From: Succinimonas sp045124755
Lineage (GTDB): Bacteria > Pseudomonadota > Gammaproteobacteria > Enterobacterales > Succinivibrionaceae
NCBI RefSeq assembly: GCF_045124755.1
Contig: NZ_JBGVMK010000140.1
Reading direction: 5' to 3' (one strand)
DNA: 64,000 bases
A model generated the notes under the pieces. That model was not told the DNA's origin. It saw only the letters and a program-made list of their open reading frames with translations, and made no database searches. Numbering within the stretch: position 1 is the first letter of the stretch; every line of letters begins with the position of its first letter. Made by a program: the position numbers and the translations under genes. Below, piece by piece: positions 29,169-38,592 of this stretch.

Positions 29169-30392
29169 ATGAGCGAAATGTTCTCTTATGTGGCAAAACA
29201 GCCGATACTGGATGCCAACAAAGTTACCATAGGATATGAGCTTCTGTACCGTAACGGTCTTACGAACGCCTATCCCAAAGAGATAACCGCGGAGGCCGCC
29301 ACTGCAACTCTGATTACCCAGCAGTTCATAGACAACAAGATATCCTCGCTGGTGGGAGACCGGCTTTGCTTCATAAATTTCCCCTATCCCCTTTTTGTGC
29401 ACAACATTATTGATTTTCTGCCGGTGAACCAGGTAGTTATTGAGGTGCTGGAGGACTGCGTCCCCAACGACACCCTGTTTGATCTTATCAAGGGGCTCAA
29501 GGCCAAAGGCTTCCGCATTGCGCTGGACGATTTCAACATGAGTCCGGACTGGGAGCGCTTCCTGCTCTTCATCGACATTATAAAATTCGATTTCCGGGCC
29601 TATCCCGTGCCGGTAATCAGGAATTACATCGTCAAGCACACCCGGTTCGTCAATCTCTCCTTCCTGGCGGAAAAGATCGAAACCCCGGAGGATTTCCTGG
29701 CGGCTCAGGAAATCGGCTGCACCCTCTATCAGGGCTATTTCTTCTCCAAGCCCATCATTGTGAAGGATCGGGCCCTGTCCCAGAATCAGATGACCGTGAT
29801 GCAGCTCTTCAGAGAGGTGGCCTCCATCGAAATCAACTATGACGCCGTGGAAAAGCTCCTGAAGCAGGATCTCTCACTGGCCTACAAGCTCCTCCGCTAT
29901 GCCAATAACGTGCGTTACGGCTCGGAGCCCATAACCTCCTTCCGTCATGCCGTGGTGTACATGGGCAAGCAGGAGCTCCGCCGCTTCGTCTACCTGATCT
30001 CCGCTACCTCCCTGGGCAATGACGCGCCCTCCGAGCTTTATCAGATGTCCCTCACCAGAGCGTCCTTCTGCGAAATGCTCTCCAAGGAAAGAAAGGGACA
30101 TACGGATCCCGACGAATCCTTCCTCTGCGGCCTGTTCTCCCTCCTGGACACCATTATGCAGAAGGATATGAAGGAAATCATGGACGAGATGCCCATTGCC
30201 GCCTCCATCAAGGATGCCATTCTGAAAAACAAGGGAGAAATGGCCTTCTATCTTAATTTCGTCAAGGATTATGAAAATCTGGACTTTGACACCGTAAGTC
30301 TCCGGGCCAAGCGACTGGGCATTACCGACGCCCGGGCCATCGAGATGTATCAGCAGTCCAGCGAATGGGCCGGGAAGTTCATGAAGAGCTGA
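29169..30392 (+). CDS. EAL-HDOD domain protein (YuxH type)
   Basis: 407 residues from the ATG at 29169, with AAGGGAAG about nine bases ahead; an in-frame TTG lies three codons earlier. Residues 1-205 form an EAL-family domain with YELLYR in place of EAL, INFPYPL, LDDFNMS, IKFDF, AEKIETPEDF and YQGYFFSKP. Residues about 205-400 form an HDOD domain (LLKQDLSLAYKLLRYANN, RHAVVYMGKQELRRFVYL). Proteins of this type relay signals in motility, chemotaxis or surface attachment, and some have lost c-di-GMP hydrolysis. Several EAL catalytic positions look conserved here, so activity cannot be judged by eye. Single gene with its own terminator. Confidence 0.9.
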   Translation: MSEMFSYVAKQPILDANKVTIGYELLYRNGLTNAYPKEITAEAATATLITQQFIDNKISSLVGDRLCFINFPYPLFVHNIIDFLPVNQVVIEVLEDCVPNDTLFDLIKGLKAKGFRIALDDFNMSPDWERFLLFIDIIKFDFRAYPVPVIRNYIVKHTRFVNLSFLAEKIETPEDFLAAQEIGCTLYQGYFFSKPIIVKDRALSQNQMTVMQLFREVASIEINYDAVEKLLKQDLSLAYKLLRYANNVRYGSEPITSFRHAVVYMGKQELRRFVYLISATSLGNDAPSELYQMSLTRASFCEMLSKERKGHTDPDESFLCGLFSLLDTIMQKDMKEIMDEMPIAASIKDAILKNKGEMAFYLNFVKDYENLDFDTVSLRAKRLGITDARAIEMYQQSSEWAGKFMKS

Positions 30393-30406
30393 TCCCGCTC
30401 CCCCGC

Positions 30407-30434
30407 AAAAGAGCCGGCTGCCGCCGGTTTTTTT
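30407..30434 (+). terminator. Terminator of the EAL-HDOD gene
   Basis: CCGGC pairs with GCCGG around a TGCC loop and runs into seven T residues, 20 bases after the stop. Confidence 0.75.
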
Positions 30435-31094
30435 ATTTCCGGCGCCCCTTCAGAGAACATTCCCCGCTCTCCTGAAAAAAGACCGGCGGGCCCGCTATCC
30501 GTTGTGATACTCCGGCCCCCGGGAGAAAACGGAAAGAGCCTTCCCGGAAGCCGTAAAACCCGCTCTCCCTTTCATACTCCCTCTCCCGCCGACACCTTGC
30601 CTCGCCGAAGATGATGGCCTCAGGAGCCTTATTTCCGGTAATTTCCGGAGACCGGTAAAATCCCGGTATTATCCCCGGATACAGAAAGATGGTTATTAAT
30701 TAACCAATTCCAAAATCCCGGAAAATGCTGATTTTACGGGATTATCCATGTTCCGGGCTCTTTAAAAATAACGATTGGGACTTGATTTTACGGGCATTCC
30801 GGGATGCCATAAATTGATATTATTCTGGGCGGAAGCCTCCGGCGGTCAGCAATTCTCATTTAACTTTCAGCGGGGAGGCAGGCAGTTTTTCAGATGGGGA
30901 GCCCTGGAACTCCGGTGATTTCTCCCCGGTGATTTCTTCCCGGAAACCGTCCGGTATTCAACAGTGATTTCTGACATAATCTGTCTTTTTCAATAAAACG
31001 AAATTTTTTTATTAAAAATCATTTAAAACTAAAAAAATCGTGTATAATGGCGGAAACACCTCTTAATAAACAAAACAATTTAAGGAAGTAAATC
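30435..31094. other. Long intergenic region upstream of hns
   Basis: 660 bases without a gene. The last 130 bases are very AT-rich and carry the hns promoter. The remainder shows no structure I can name. Confidence 0.5.
31020..31048 (+). promoter_or_regulatory. Probable hns promoter
   Basis: A perfect TATAAT at 31043-31048, directly preceded by TG, lies in an A/T-rich tract (about 30985-31040) that could serve as an UP element or as a binding site for H-NS itself. The -35 (around 31020-31025) is poor. The leader would be about 40 bases. Confidence 0.65.
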
Positions 31095-31583
31095 ATGGCT
31101 TTATCTTATGAAGCAAAGGCCGGCGCTTTAAAGAGCGCTATCGCCTCAGTAAAAGCTCTGAGCACCGCTACCAGAGATTTATCAGTTGCCGAACTCGAAG
31201 ATATCATTGAAAAGGTTAAGCAGGTTATCGCCGAACGTCAGCAGGCTGAAATTGATCGTGCCAACCGTCTCAAGGCCTTTGAGGAAGCTTTCAAGAAGAT
31301 TGAAGAGATCCGCGAAAGCTCCGGCATGTCCGATGAGCTCCTGGCAGCCCGTTACTCCAAGGTTCCTCTTTCCGGTGAGAAGAAGGAGCGCAAGCCCCGC
31401 AAGGCTGTAGTTCCCAAGTACCGCTACACCACTATGGACGGCGAGGAGAAGCTTTGGACCGGTCAGGGCAAGACCCCGCTCCCTCTCAAGGAGCGTATGG
31501 CTGCTGACGGTGTTACCGACAAGGAACATTACAGAATTCCGGCAGAAGAAATCGCCGCTATGGAACAGCAGATGAATTCCTAA
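31095..31583 (+). CDS. hns: H-NS family nucleoid protein
   Basis: 162 residues. The N-terminal helical half (VAELEDIIEKVKQVIAERQQAE) fits the oligomerisation domain. A basic linker (KKERKPRKAV) follows, then the C-terminal DNA-binding motif KYRYTTMDGEEKLWTGQGKTP, the H-NS WTGQGR(T/K)P hook. It silences AT-rich DNA. It is somewhat longer than E. coli H-NS (137) because of a C-terminal extension. AAGGAAG precedes the ATG. The strong TATAAT and terminator suggest a highly expressed single gene. Confidence 0.92.
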   Translation: MALSYEAKAGALKSAIASVKALSTATRDLSVAELEDIIEKVKQVIAERQQAEIDRANRLKAFEEAFKKIEEIRESSGMSDELLAARYSKVPLSGEKKERKPRKAVVPKYRYTTMDGEEKLWTGQGKTPLPLKERMAADGVTDKEHYRIPAEEIAAMEQQMNS

Positions 31584-31615
31584 TATCCTTAACTATAATC
31601 CTCCTTATTAATTTT

Positions 31616-31641
31616 GGCTTCCTTCCCGGAAGCCTTTTTTT
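31616..31641 (+). terminator. Terminator of hns
   Basis: GGCTTCC pairs with GGAAGCC around a 5-base loop, followed by seven T residues. Confidence 0.88.
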
Positions 31642-32217
31642 GTTTTAATAAGCAGAAATTCCCCGCCCATCGCCCCCTTCCGGAGACAATCTCCGGACCT
31701 GGGTTATTATCTTCCTCCGGCCGGAATTCCGGTCTCCGGGAATTCAGAATTCCCGCGGCTCCGCAAACCTCATATTTTTAAGGATTATGCCGGTTTTTTA
31801 TGATCCCCGGGCGCGGAATCAGGGGTAAAATCCTGAGAAACCTCCTGATAATTTTAAGAGATTATCTCCGGACTTCATTATCATCTCCCGCTTAAATACC
31901 CTTTTGGTGAAATCCCGCCGCCCCCGATGACATCCATTCGCTCTATTGGAATCTCAGCCGGGTTTAATCCGGAGCGTGAAAGAATCCGGGAATGTATCCG
32001 CAATATTTCCCGCCGGGACTCCGGCTGCGCTCCCGGTGCCTCTCCTCAGGGCCCCCTTTGAATCACAGCCTCCCTTTATAAATGGATCATCCCCCGCAAA
32101 AGGCTTATAATCCCGGGATACCGGGGTTTCCCGCTTATTTCGGGGAATAGAGAGAAACCGCCCTGCCGGCCCTGGCGCCGCGGGATCAGAATTATCAGAA
32201 AGCAGGATTCAGAAAAC
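31642..32217. other. Intergenic region upstream of the rhombosortase gene
   Basis: 576 bases without a credible gene. I see no clear promoter or structured RNA. Confidence 0.5.
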
Positions 32218-32853
32218 ATGAAAGGACAGGCAATCAACATTATCGTATTCGCCCTCATCGCTGCCGCAAGCCTGGGATGCTCCTATTACCATCCCTCATT
32301 ATGGAGTCTCAGCCCCTGGGATATCACCCATCAGCACCAGTACTGGGAATTCATTACCGGGAACTTTGCGCATTTCGACCTGCATCACCTTGCGGAAAAC
32401 CTGGCCGGATTCTTCATTATCTGGTTTTTCTTCTTCGCGGAATCCTGCGCCACCTGGGCCCACCGCCTGATCTCCTTCGCCGTGTCCGGTCTCGCCGTCA
32501 CCTTAGGGATCTTCTTTTTCACCAACACTTCCGAATACGGCGGCATGTCCGGCGCTCTCCACGGCATGATAACCGCGGCGGGACTCGCCCGGCTCCTTAT
32601 CGAGCTTGACTGGAAGGGAGGCGTGATCCTGGCTGCCGTGGCCGCCAAAATCTACATCGATTTCAATCACCCGGAATTCGGCTTTGATGAAATCACCCGG
32701 AACATGTACGGAAACAACTTCCACTTCACCTCCCTGAATCAGCAGGTTAAAGAGGTCTCCAACTATCAGGTATCGGCGCCGTCCCATCTTTACGGAGCCA
32801 TTGCCGGCCTCGTTACCGGATTCCTCTTCTTTATCCATAATAAAAGAGGTTAA
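32218..32853 (+). CDS. rrtA: Rhombosortase-like rhomboid-family intramembrane protease
   Basis: 211 residues with about six hydrophobic segments. The catalytic Ser lies in GGMSGALHGM, the rhombosortase form of the rhomboid GxSG motif with a following His. The second His is in HLYGAIAG of the last helix, and the HFDLHHLAENLAG motif matches the HxxxHxxxN of the family. Rhombosortases cleave proteins with a C-terminal GlyGly-CTERM tail for surface sorting in gammaproteobacteria. None of the complete proteins in this window ends with such a tail, so its substrates lie elsewhere. Confidence 0.8.
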   Translation: MKGQAINIIVFALIAAASLGCSYYHPSLWSLSPWDITHQHQYWEFITGNFAHFDLHHLAENLAGFFIIWFFFFAESCATWAHRLISFAVSGLAVTLGIFFFTNTSEYGGMSGALHGMITAAGLARLLIELDWKGGVILAAVAAKIYIDFNHPEFGFDEITRNMYGNNFHFTSLNQQVKEVSNYQVSAPSHLYGAIAGLVTGFLFFIHNKRG

Positions 32854-33081
32854 CCCCCGAATCGGGAAAAGGCTGTTAAGGAAAAGGAGCAGGCAGCCAG
32901 AAGCCAGGGAAAGAGATAATCGGCCCGGAAGAGATCGCCGCATCTGTCTGTGCGGGACAAATTAACCCCAGAGGCGCGGGATCTCCTAAGAGGAAAGGAT
33001 GACTCCTTATTCCGCCCCGAGGACTAAGGAGAAAATGCGGCTTCCCCCCGGCTGCAGCGTCAGGAACAAAGGATTTCAGCT

Positions 33082-34263
33082 ATGACCACCGCGCACATTA
33101 TCATGGCCACCCTGTGGAAACGCGCCATTCTCCCGCCGTTTCTGAAGGGATCCCGCATCAGCTTTCTGAGGTTAAAAACCGCGCGGCGTTATCTTGATGC
33201 GGGCCGGATCGGGGAAATCTTCGCGGCGGGGGATCAGGCGGTTTTCTGGGGCGCTCTGGAAGCCAAAAACCCGGAGCTCCGGAGACTCGCTCAGGATCTC
33301 GTCTCCCGGGGCATCACGGTGATACGGGCCGAGGATGCCTTTATCCGCTCCAACGGCCTCGGCTGCAACTATTACTATCCCTACTCCCTGGCCTTTGACG
33401 AAACCGGCATTTACTATGATCCCTGCCGGCCCTCGGATCTGGAAAGCATCCTCAGGCATCTCCGGGAACGCCCGGACTATCAGGATCTCCGCCTCCGCGG
33501 GGAAAAGCTCCGGGATCTGATTATCAAGGGCGGGATCACCAAGTACCGCTCCGGAATAACCCCAAAACCGGTTCCGGCAGTAACCGCTCTCCTCCGGGAC
33601 AATCCCGGCAATTACGACAGGGTGATCTTCATTCCCGCCCAGGTGGATAACGATGCCTCGGTCATTACCGGGGGCCTTGGGTACACCAATATCTCCCTCC
33701 TCCGCCGGGTAAGAAAGGACAATCCCCGGGCCCTTATCATGGTAAAAATCCATCCTGACGTTCTTAACGGCCTCCGCGAGGGGCTTCCGGAGGCGGAGGA
33801 GCTCCAAAGACTGGCTGACTATATTGCCGCACCTGACACGGGCGCTCCGGATCTCGCGGAGATCGCCGATGAGGTGCACACCATAAGCTCCCTTGCGGGA
33901 TTCGAAGCCCTGCTCCGGGGCAAAAAAACAGTGGTGTACGGGATGCCCTTCTATGCCGGCTACGGCCTTACCCGGGATGTCAGCATTGAGGACGTAAACG
34001 AAATCGCCCGGGCGGCTGCGCTCCGCCGCGGAAACTCCATACGGGATCTCACGGATCTCATTATCGGGGCCCTTCTTCTTTACCCCCGGTACTATAACTG
34101 GGATACCGGAGCCGCAGCCACGGCCGAGGAGATTGCGGAAACCCTGATGTCACATCCTGAGGGCACGCGGTATCACCGGGTTTTTCAGGGGGGAGTGAGG
34201 ATTTATGCCGGGATAATGAAGGTCTGGCGAATGCTTGCAGGAAGGAGCTCCCGAATGGGGTAA
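33082..34263 (+). CDS. KpsC-like capsule polysaccharide glycosyltransferase, single module
   Basis: 393 residues. The motif series matches one half of KpsC: AEDAFIRSNGLG, LAFDETGIYYDPCRPSDLE, IIKGGITKYR, IFIPAQVDNDASVITGG, KIHPDV and VHTISSLAGFEALLRGKKTVVYGMPFYAGYGLT. KpsC adds the beta-Kdo linker on phosphatidylglycerol for group 2 capsules and normally has two such modules in about 675 residues. This protein has one, so it may transfer a single sugar type or work with a second module elsewhere. No capsule genes are adjacent. Confidence 0.85.
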   Translation: MTTAHIIMATLWKRAILPPFLKGSRISFLRLKTARRYLDAGRIGEIFAAGDQAVFWGALEAKNPELRRLAQDLVSRGITVIRAEDAFIRSNGLGCNYYYPYSLAFDETGIYYDPCRPSDLESILRHLRERPDYQDLRLRGEKLRDLIIKGGITKYRSGITPKPVPAVTALLRDNPGNYDRVIFIPAQVDNDASVITGGLGYTNISLLRRVRKDNPRALIMVKIHPDVLNGLREGLPEAEELQRLADYIAAPDTGAPDLAEIADEVHTISSLAGFEALLRGKKTVVYGMPFYAGYGLTRDVSIEDVNEIARAAALRRGNSIRDLTDLIIGALLLYPRYYNWDTGAAATAEEIAETLMSHPEGTRYHRVFQGGVRIYAGIMKVWRMLAGRSSRMG

Positions 34264-34416
34264 AAACTCCCCGAAAAGGATTCCCGCTCACCTGATGCCA
34301 AGGGAATGCTTTCAGGAAAAATCTTCCCGCTGATTTTCTTTATCCCGGGCTTCCCTCTTTCTGATTCCGGGGGAGGAAGATTAAGGGCCGCTAAAACAAT
34401 CCGCCTCTTTAATGCG

Positions 34417-34450
34417 AAAACCCCGCAGGGATCTGCGGGGTGCTTTCTTT
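34417..34450. terminator. Bidirectional terminator between the KpsC-like gene and serC
   Basis: A perfect 8-bp stem (CCCCGCAG with CTGCGGGG, 4-base loop) has a T-rich run on the + side and TTTT on the - side. It serves both converging genes. Confidence 0.8.
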
Positions 34451-34511
34451 TAAAGAGAGCGGACGAAAAAGACGCTCCCGTCTTCGGCATCGCTCCTGAA
34501 AATGCTCAGGC

Positions 34512-35600
34512 TCAGTGCCGGCTCTTAAAGGCCGCCATAAAATCAGTAAGAGCCTTAACGCCTTCCAGCGGCATGGCATTATAAAGGCTGGCCCGCATGC
34601 CGCCCAGCACGCGATGTCCCTTGAGGCCGCTGAGACCGGCTTCCTTGGCTTCCTTCAGGAAAGCATCGCTCAGGCTCTCGTCCCGGAGATTGAATACCAC
34701 ATTCATGCGGGAACGGTACTGAGGATCCACCTTGTTCACATAATAGCCATCGGAAGAATCAATGCAGTCGTAAAGGAGCGCGGCCTTTTCCTTATTGCGC
34801 TGTTCCATGGCCTCGAGACCGCCGATTTCGTCCTTGATCCACTTGAATACCAGTCCGGACAGATACCAGGCAAAGGTATTCGGGGTATTGAACATGGATC
34901 CCTTGTCCCGGGTGATCTGGAAGCTGGACACATCCGGAGTGAACGGAGCCGGTTCCTTAATGAGATCATCGCGGATAATAACCACGCAGAAGCCGGAGGG
35001 GCCGATATTCTTCTGAGCGCCGGCATAGATAATGCCGTACTTGGTCACATCCAGCGGACGGGAGAGAATAGTAGAGGAAGCATCGGCGATCAAAGGAACG
35101 CTGCCGGTATCCAGGGGTTCAAAGATTTCGATGCCGTGAATGGTTTCATTCATGCAGTAATGCACATAGGAGGCAGCGGGATCCAGCTTAAGAGCATCCA
35201 TATTGAGAGAATGCTGTCCCTTATCGTTCAGGCATTCCAGTTCCAGGGCATTCACTCTGGTATATTTTTTGGCTTCCTTGAGAGCATAGCCGGACCAGGC
35301 TCCGGTATGGACATAGTCGGCAGAGCCGTCCTTGGAGGCCAGATTCATGGGAACATTGGCAAACATGCCCCGGCCGCCGCCGTGCATGAACAGCACCTGA
35401 TAATTATCCGGAAGCCGCAGGATATCCCGAAGATCCTGAACCGCTTCATCGGCAAGAGCCTGATATTCCTTGGAGCGATGAGACATTTCGATAACGCTCA
35501 TGCCCAGTCCGTTATAGTTAAGAAATTCCTTCTGCGCCCGGGCCATTACCGGTTCCGGAAGCATAGAAGGTCCAGCTGAAAAATTATAAACTTTAGTCAT
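34512..35600 (-). CDS. serC: Phosphoserine aminotransferase
   Basis: 362 residues, the standard length. It converts 3-phosphohydroxypyruvate and glutamate to phosphoserine and 2-oxoglutarate, and also serves pyridoxal phosphate synthesis. Visible are the N-terminal NFSAGPSMLP, the phosphate-binding MHGGGRGMFANVPMNL and the PLP lysine in IIYAGAQKNIGPSG. It stands alone between a terminator and a 390-base gap. It is not followed by aroA as in Enterobacteria. Confidence 0.97.
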   Translation of the reverse strand: MTKVYNFSAGPSMLPEPVMARAQKEFLNYNGLGMSVIEMSHRSKEYQALADEAVQDLRDILRLPDNYQVLFMHGGGRGMFANVPMNLASKDGSADYVHTGAWSGYALKEAKKYTRVNALELECLNDKGQHSLNMDALKLDPAASYVHYCMNETIHGIEIFEPLDTGSVPLIADASSTILSRPLDVTKYGIIYAGAQKNIGPSGFCVVIIRDDLIKEPAPFTPDVSSFQITRDKGSMFNTPNTFAWYLSGLVFKWIKDEIGGLEAMEQRNKEKAALLYDCIDSSDGYYVNKVDPQYRSRMNVVFNLRDESLSDAFLKEAKEAGLSGLKGHRVLGGMRASLYNAMPLEGVKALTDFMAAFKSRH

Positions 35601-35991
35601 CTCAAAGCGGCCTTTGGAAAGTTGGAAATAAAGGTGTTCCTGCCTTTATCGCATCTGACGGACACGGCGGTAAGCCGGAATCCGGTCAATCACGGCGCCG
35701 CGGGCAGCCTGCCCCGGGCAGAACTCCATAGCGGCTCCGGAGAAGCATCCCCGGCCCGAAAATTATATCATAATTGGCCGCGGCATTTTTAACCTTCCGA
35801 GAAGGCCTCCTGGCAGAAAAGCCCGGGAAAGCCGGGAAATGACAGGATCTTCCCGGCCCTGACGCATAATGTTACCTCCGATTCCGCCGGCTCCCCTGCC
35901 GTTACAGCCTTCTCTCTTCCGGCGCTTAGCATCCCGGCCGCAAATGAGGTACACTGATCCCGCGCCCAGGCGAAAAATGAAAGGAGCCGTC
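35601..35991. other. Divergent intergenic region between serC and the GNAT gene
   Basis: It should hold promoters in both directions. AT-rich short runs near 35760-35780 are the only candidates. No gene is seen. Confidence 0.4.
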
Positions 35992-36567
35992 ATGACAGCA
36001 AAAGCCCCCCTTAATCAGGTAACGCTAAGTCCGCTGGATCCCCGGGATCAGGAACAGTTTATCACCGCTAATCAAACCGCATTCAACTACGGAGCTCTGG
36101 AAGAATTCGGGTTACGAGACGATCATTTTGAGGAAGACGGGAATATTATTTCGCGGGATACCATTCGGGATGCCATTTCCGCGGGAACCGCCTTCCGCAT
36201 CATCGCAGACGGCAAGCCGGCCGGCGGCGTTGTTATCAGAACCGCCGGAAACCGGGGTTACCTGGATCTCCTCTTTGTGGCTCCGGAACTCCACAGCCGC
36301 GGCATCGGCGCTGCAGCCTGGCAGGCTGTTGAAAGGATGCATTCCGAAATTACCGTCTGGGAAACCGTAACGCCGTATTTTGAAAAAAGAAACATCCACT
36401 TCTACGTTAACCGCCTGGGCTTTCGGATCGTGGAATTCTTTAACAGTCATCACCCCGATCCGCATGAACCTGAAGCCGAAGGCACCGGAAACAGCAGCTC
36501 CGGCCATAGCGGCCCTCCTGATGAAATGTTCCGCTTTGAAAAGGAGATAAAACTGCCATCACGCTGA
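35992..36567 (+). CDS. GNAT-family N-acetyltransferase
   Basis: 191 residues from the ATG at 35992, which has AAAGGAG six bases ahead. A longer frame upstream is Pro/Arg-rich and lacks a ribosome-binding site. The acetyl-CoA motif A is LLFVAPELHSRGIGAAAWQAVE, and motif B (NIHFYVNRLGFRIVEFF) closes the fold. The C-terminal 35 residues are polar. The substrate is unknown; small molecule or protein N-terminus are both possible. Confidence 0.88.
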   Translation: MTAKAPLNQVTLSPLDPRDQEQFITANQTAFNYGALEEFGLRDDHFEEDGNIISRDTIRDAISAGTAFRIIADGKPAGGVVIRTAGNRGYLDLLFVAPELHSRGIGAAAWQAVERMHSEITVWETVTPYFEKRNIHFYVNRLGFRIVEFFNSHHPDPHEPEAEGTGNSSSGHSGPPDEMFRFEKEIKLPSR

Positions 36568-37392
36568 AACCATCCGGTTTCCGGGAATTTTAAGATCGCC
36601 GGAACCAGCAAGGAAGCCACTGCCCCATGACGGGAACAAGACTCCTTTGATGACACCGGAATCCCAGGGGCCTCATGATTTCCGCCCCTGAGGTTCTCCC
36701 GCGCCGTTCGGATTCCCGGCGCGCCTGACCTCCCTTTATCCGGGGGATATTTGCGGGCGGTTTCCGGTATTTTCCGTTCCGGTCATTCAGTTTCCGGTTT
36801 TCCCGCCGCAGAAAACGTTCTATCTCCCAACTGTTCATAAAAGACTTTTGTCATTAATCGGTATCATGGGCAGGATTTCAGAAATCAACGACGTTTTAGG
36901 AGCCGGATACCCTCAAACTTACATATAGATTATAATCTGGTTATTTAAGTAACAGCAGCAGCACTGCTCTCAGTAACATCTTAATTCATAAAATCTGCCA
37001 GTCTCGGAAGTTCTCTCCAAAAATATCGCCGCGGTCAAACCATGCTGTGGATAACTCAGATGTCTGGACGCTCCCGGGGACAAAAAGATATTCACAGTTA
37101 ACCCTCTTGCTGTCATCAGCTTCAAAACCCTTGTATTACAAAGACTTGTGCTGCTAATGTTATATTTTTGCGATCGGTTTTGGAACAGGATAATAATAGC
37201 CATCATCAGAATTAAAATTTTAGCACATCCGTTATACACAACTATAAAAAGTAAACTCAGCTCGTAACGAATTAGCATATTATCGCTATGATATACACAC
37301 ATTTTCACAACCTTAAAAAATATTGTTTTCCTGTTTACAGATGATAAATATCGTCTATACTATGAAACATCGTTTTTCCATCAGGTAGTATC
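36568..37392. other. AT-rich intergenic region with a cluster of DnaA-box-like sites
   Basis: 825 bases without a credible gene. GC falls sharply after about 36840. DnaA-box-like 9-mers occur at 37046-37054 (TGTGGATAA, perfect), 37088-37096 (8/9), 37232-37240 (TTATACACA, perfect) and 37291-37299 (8/9). The promoter of the Rpn-type gene is at the right end. Confidence 0.5.
37334..37361 (+). promoter_or_regulatory. Probable sigma-70 promoter of the Rpn-type gene
   Basis: TTTACA at 37334-37339, 16 bases, then TATACT at 37356-37361. The start codon follows at 37393. Confidence 0.55.
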
Positions 37393-38508
37393 ATGGCCAA
37401 AAAGATATTAAAAAACCGGCGGCAAGCCGAGATTGCAAAAGAAAAAAGTCAAAGACTGCTTTGTGATTCCGTTTTTAAGCTCCTGTTCAGTGACACAGAG
37501 AATGTTATGAAACTCTACAATGAGCTAAGCGGCTCAACCAGCAAGATCAGAAACAAGAGAAAAATATCCATTGAAACTCTCACCGATATGACGCTGTCAA
37601 CTTCGCTGAGAAACGATCTGGGTTTTTCTGTCACCGTCGGGAAAAAATCCCGCCTTTATCTTGTGGAAGCTCAGAGCACCCCTTGTCCCAATATTGAGCT
37701 CAGAATGAATGAATATCTTGTCAGTTCCTACCGGCAGTATATTCACCGCCACAAACTGAAGGATATGCGTTACGACAAGCAGAAAAAAATGCATCTTCCG
37801 GCGCCCGAATTCTATGTCATCGCCTCTTACGATTACGGCTCCCGCAATCCCCGGAAAAAAGAATATACCTTTTCTGAAATGTTTGACAGTATGCCAAAAA
37901 GCAAGTACGACTTTACGGTCTTTGTAATCGATGATGAAAACAAAGAAACAATTTCAGGGCAATATGTCGGGTTTTGCAAAATTTACAAAAAATTCACCAA
38001 AAAGAGACGATCTGACATAAAATCAAAGGAGAAATGCGGTATGAACAACAAGACGACCAGCGATCAGACCAACAACCAGACTACAGATGATCAGACGATT
38101 ATGCGCGAGGTCATTGAAGAATGTCAAAGCAAGGGATACCTGGTATCTTTTCTTGAAAAGCACCGAAATGAACTGGAGAACATCATGATTGAAGAAATGG
38201 AGTACGCAGAATCTTTCGATGAATATATGGAAAGAGCCAACAAAGAAGCCGTCAAAAAGGCAAAACCTCGTATTGCTAAAGAAGCTGTCAAAAAGGCCGA
38301 ACCTGGTATCATTGAAAAACATAAGCCAAGTATCATTGCAGAGGCTAAACCTATTATCATTGAAGAGGCCAGACCAGAAATTGAGCAGAACCTTCTTGAA
38401 AAATTGTACAGCTACATAATGCTCTGCAAGGAAGGAAAAATGTCGATAAAGACGGCCGCCCAAAAGCTGAACATGCCTCCTTCCAAATTCAAGGCATTCG
38501 TCTCCTAA
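37393..38508 (+). CDS. Rpn-family PD-(D/E)XK nuclease / transposase-like protein
   Basis: 371 residues. The N-terminal half resembles Rpn recombination-promoting nucleases: DSVFKLLFSD, then a nuclease core with NDLGFSV and the ExQ motif in LVEAQSTPCPNIELRMNEYL. After about residue 215 it changes to a charged region with a conserved EEMEYAESFDEYMERA segment and repeated KEAVKKAxPxI units (about 275-340). It ends in a small helix-turn-helix-like tail (MSIKTAAQKLNMPPSKFKAF). Codon use and GC are clearly lower than in neighbouring genes, suggesting acquisition by transfer. It is followed by a broken tandem copy of its own 3' part. Confidence 0.8.
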   Translation: MAKKILKNRRQAEIAKEKSQRLLCDSVFKLLFSDTENVMKLYNELSGSTSKIRNKRKISIETLTDMTLSTSLRNDLGFSVTVGKKSRLYLVEAQSTPCPNIELRMNEYLVSSYRQYIHRHKLKDMRYDKQKKMHLPAPEFYVIASYDYGSRNPRKKEYTFSEMFDSMPKSKYDFTVFVIDDENKETISGQYVGFCKIYKKFTKKRRSDIKSKEKCGMNNKTTSDQTNNQTTDDQTIMREVIEECQSKGYLVSFLEKHRNELENIMIEEMEYAESFDEYMERANKEAVKKAKPRIAKEAVKKAEPGIIEKHKPSIIAEAKPIIIEEARPEIEQNLLEKLYSYIMLCKEGKMSIKTAAQKLNMPPSKFKAFVS

Positions 38509-38592
38509 GGGAAAAACTTTAACTCGTCAGTCCTTTGGATGCTTAACAGAACCGGCATAGTCACATGTCGGTTCCGGGGGGGGTTCTAAACA

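Noticed and set aside
36568..37392. Replication origin at the DnaA-box cluster
   Set aside because: Only listed as a candidate site: no dnaA, dnaN or mnmG neighbours, and gyrA is transcribed toward it.
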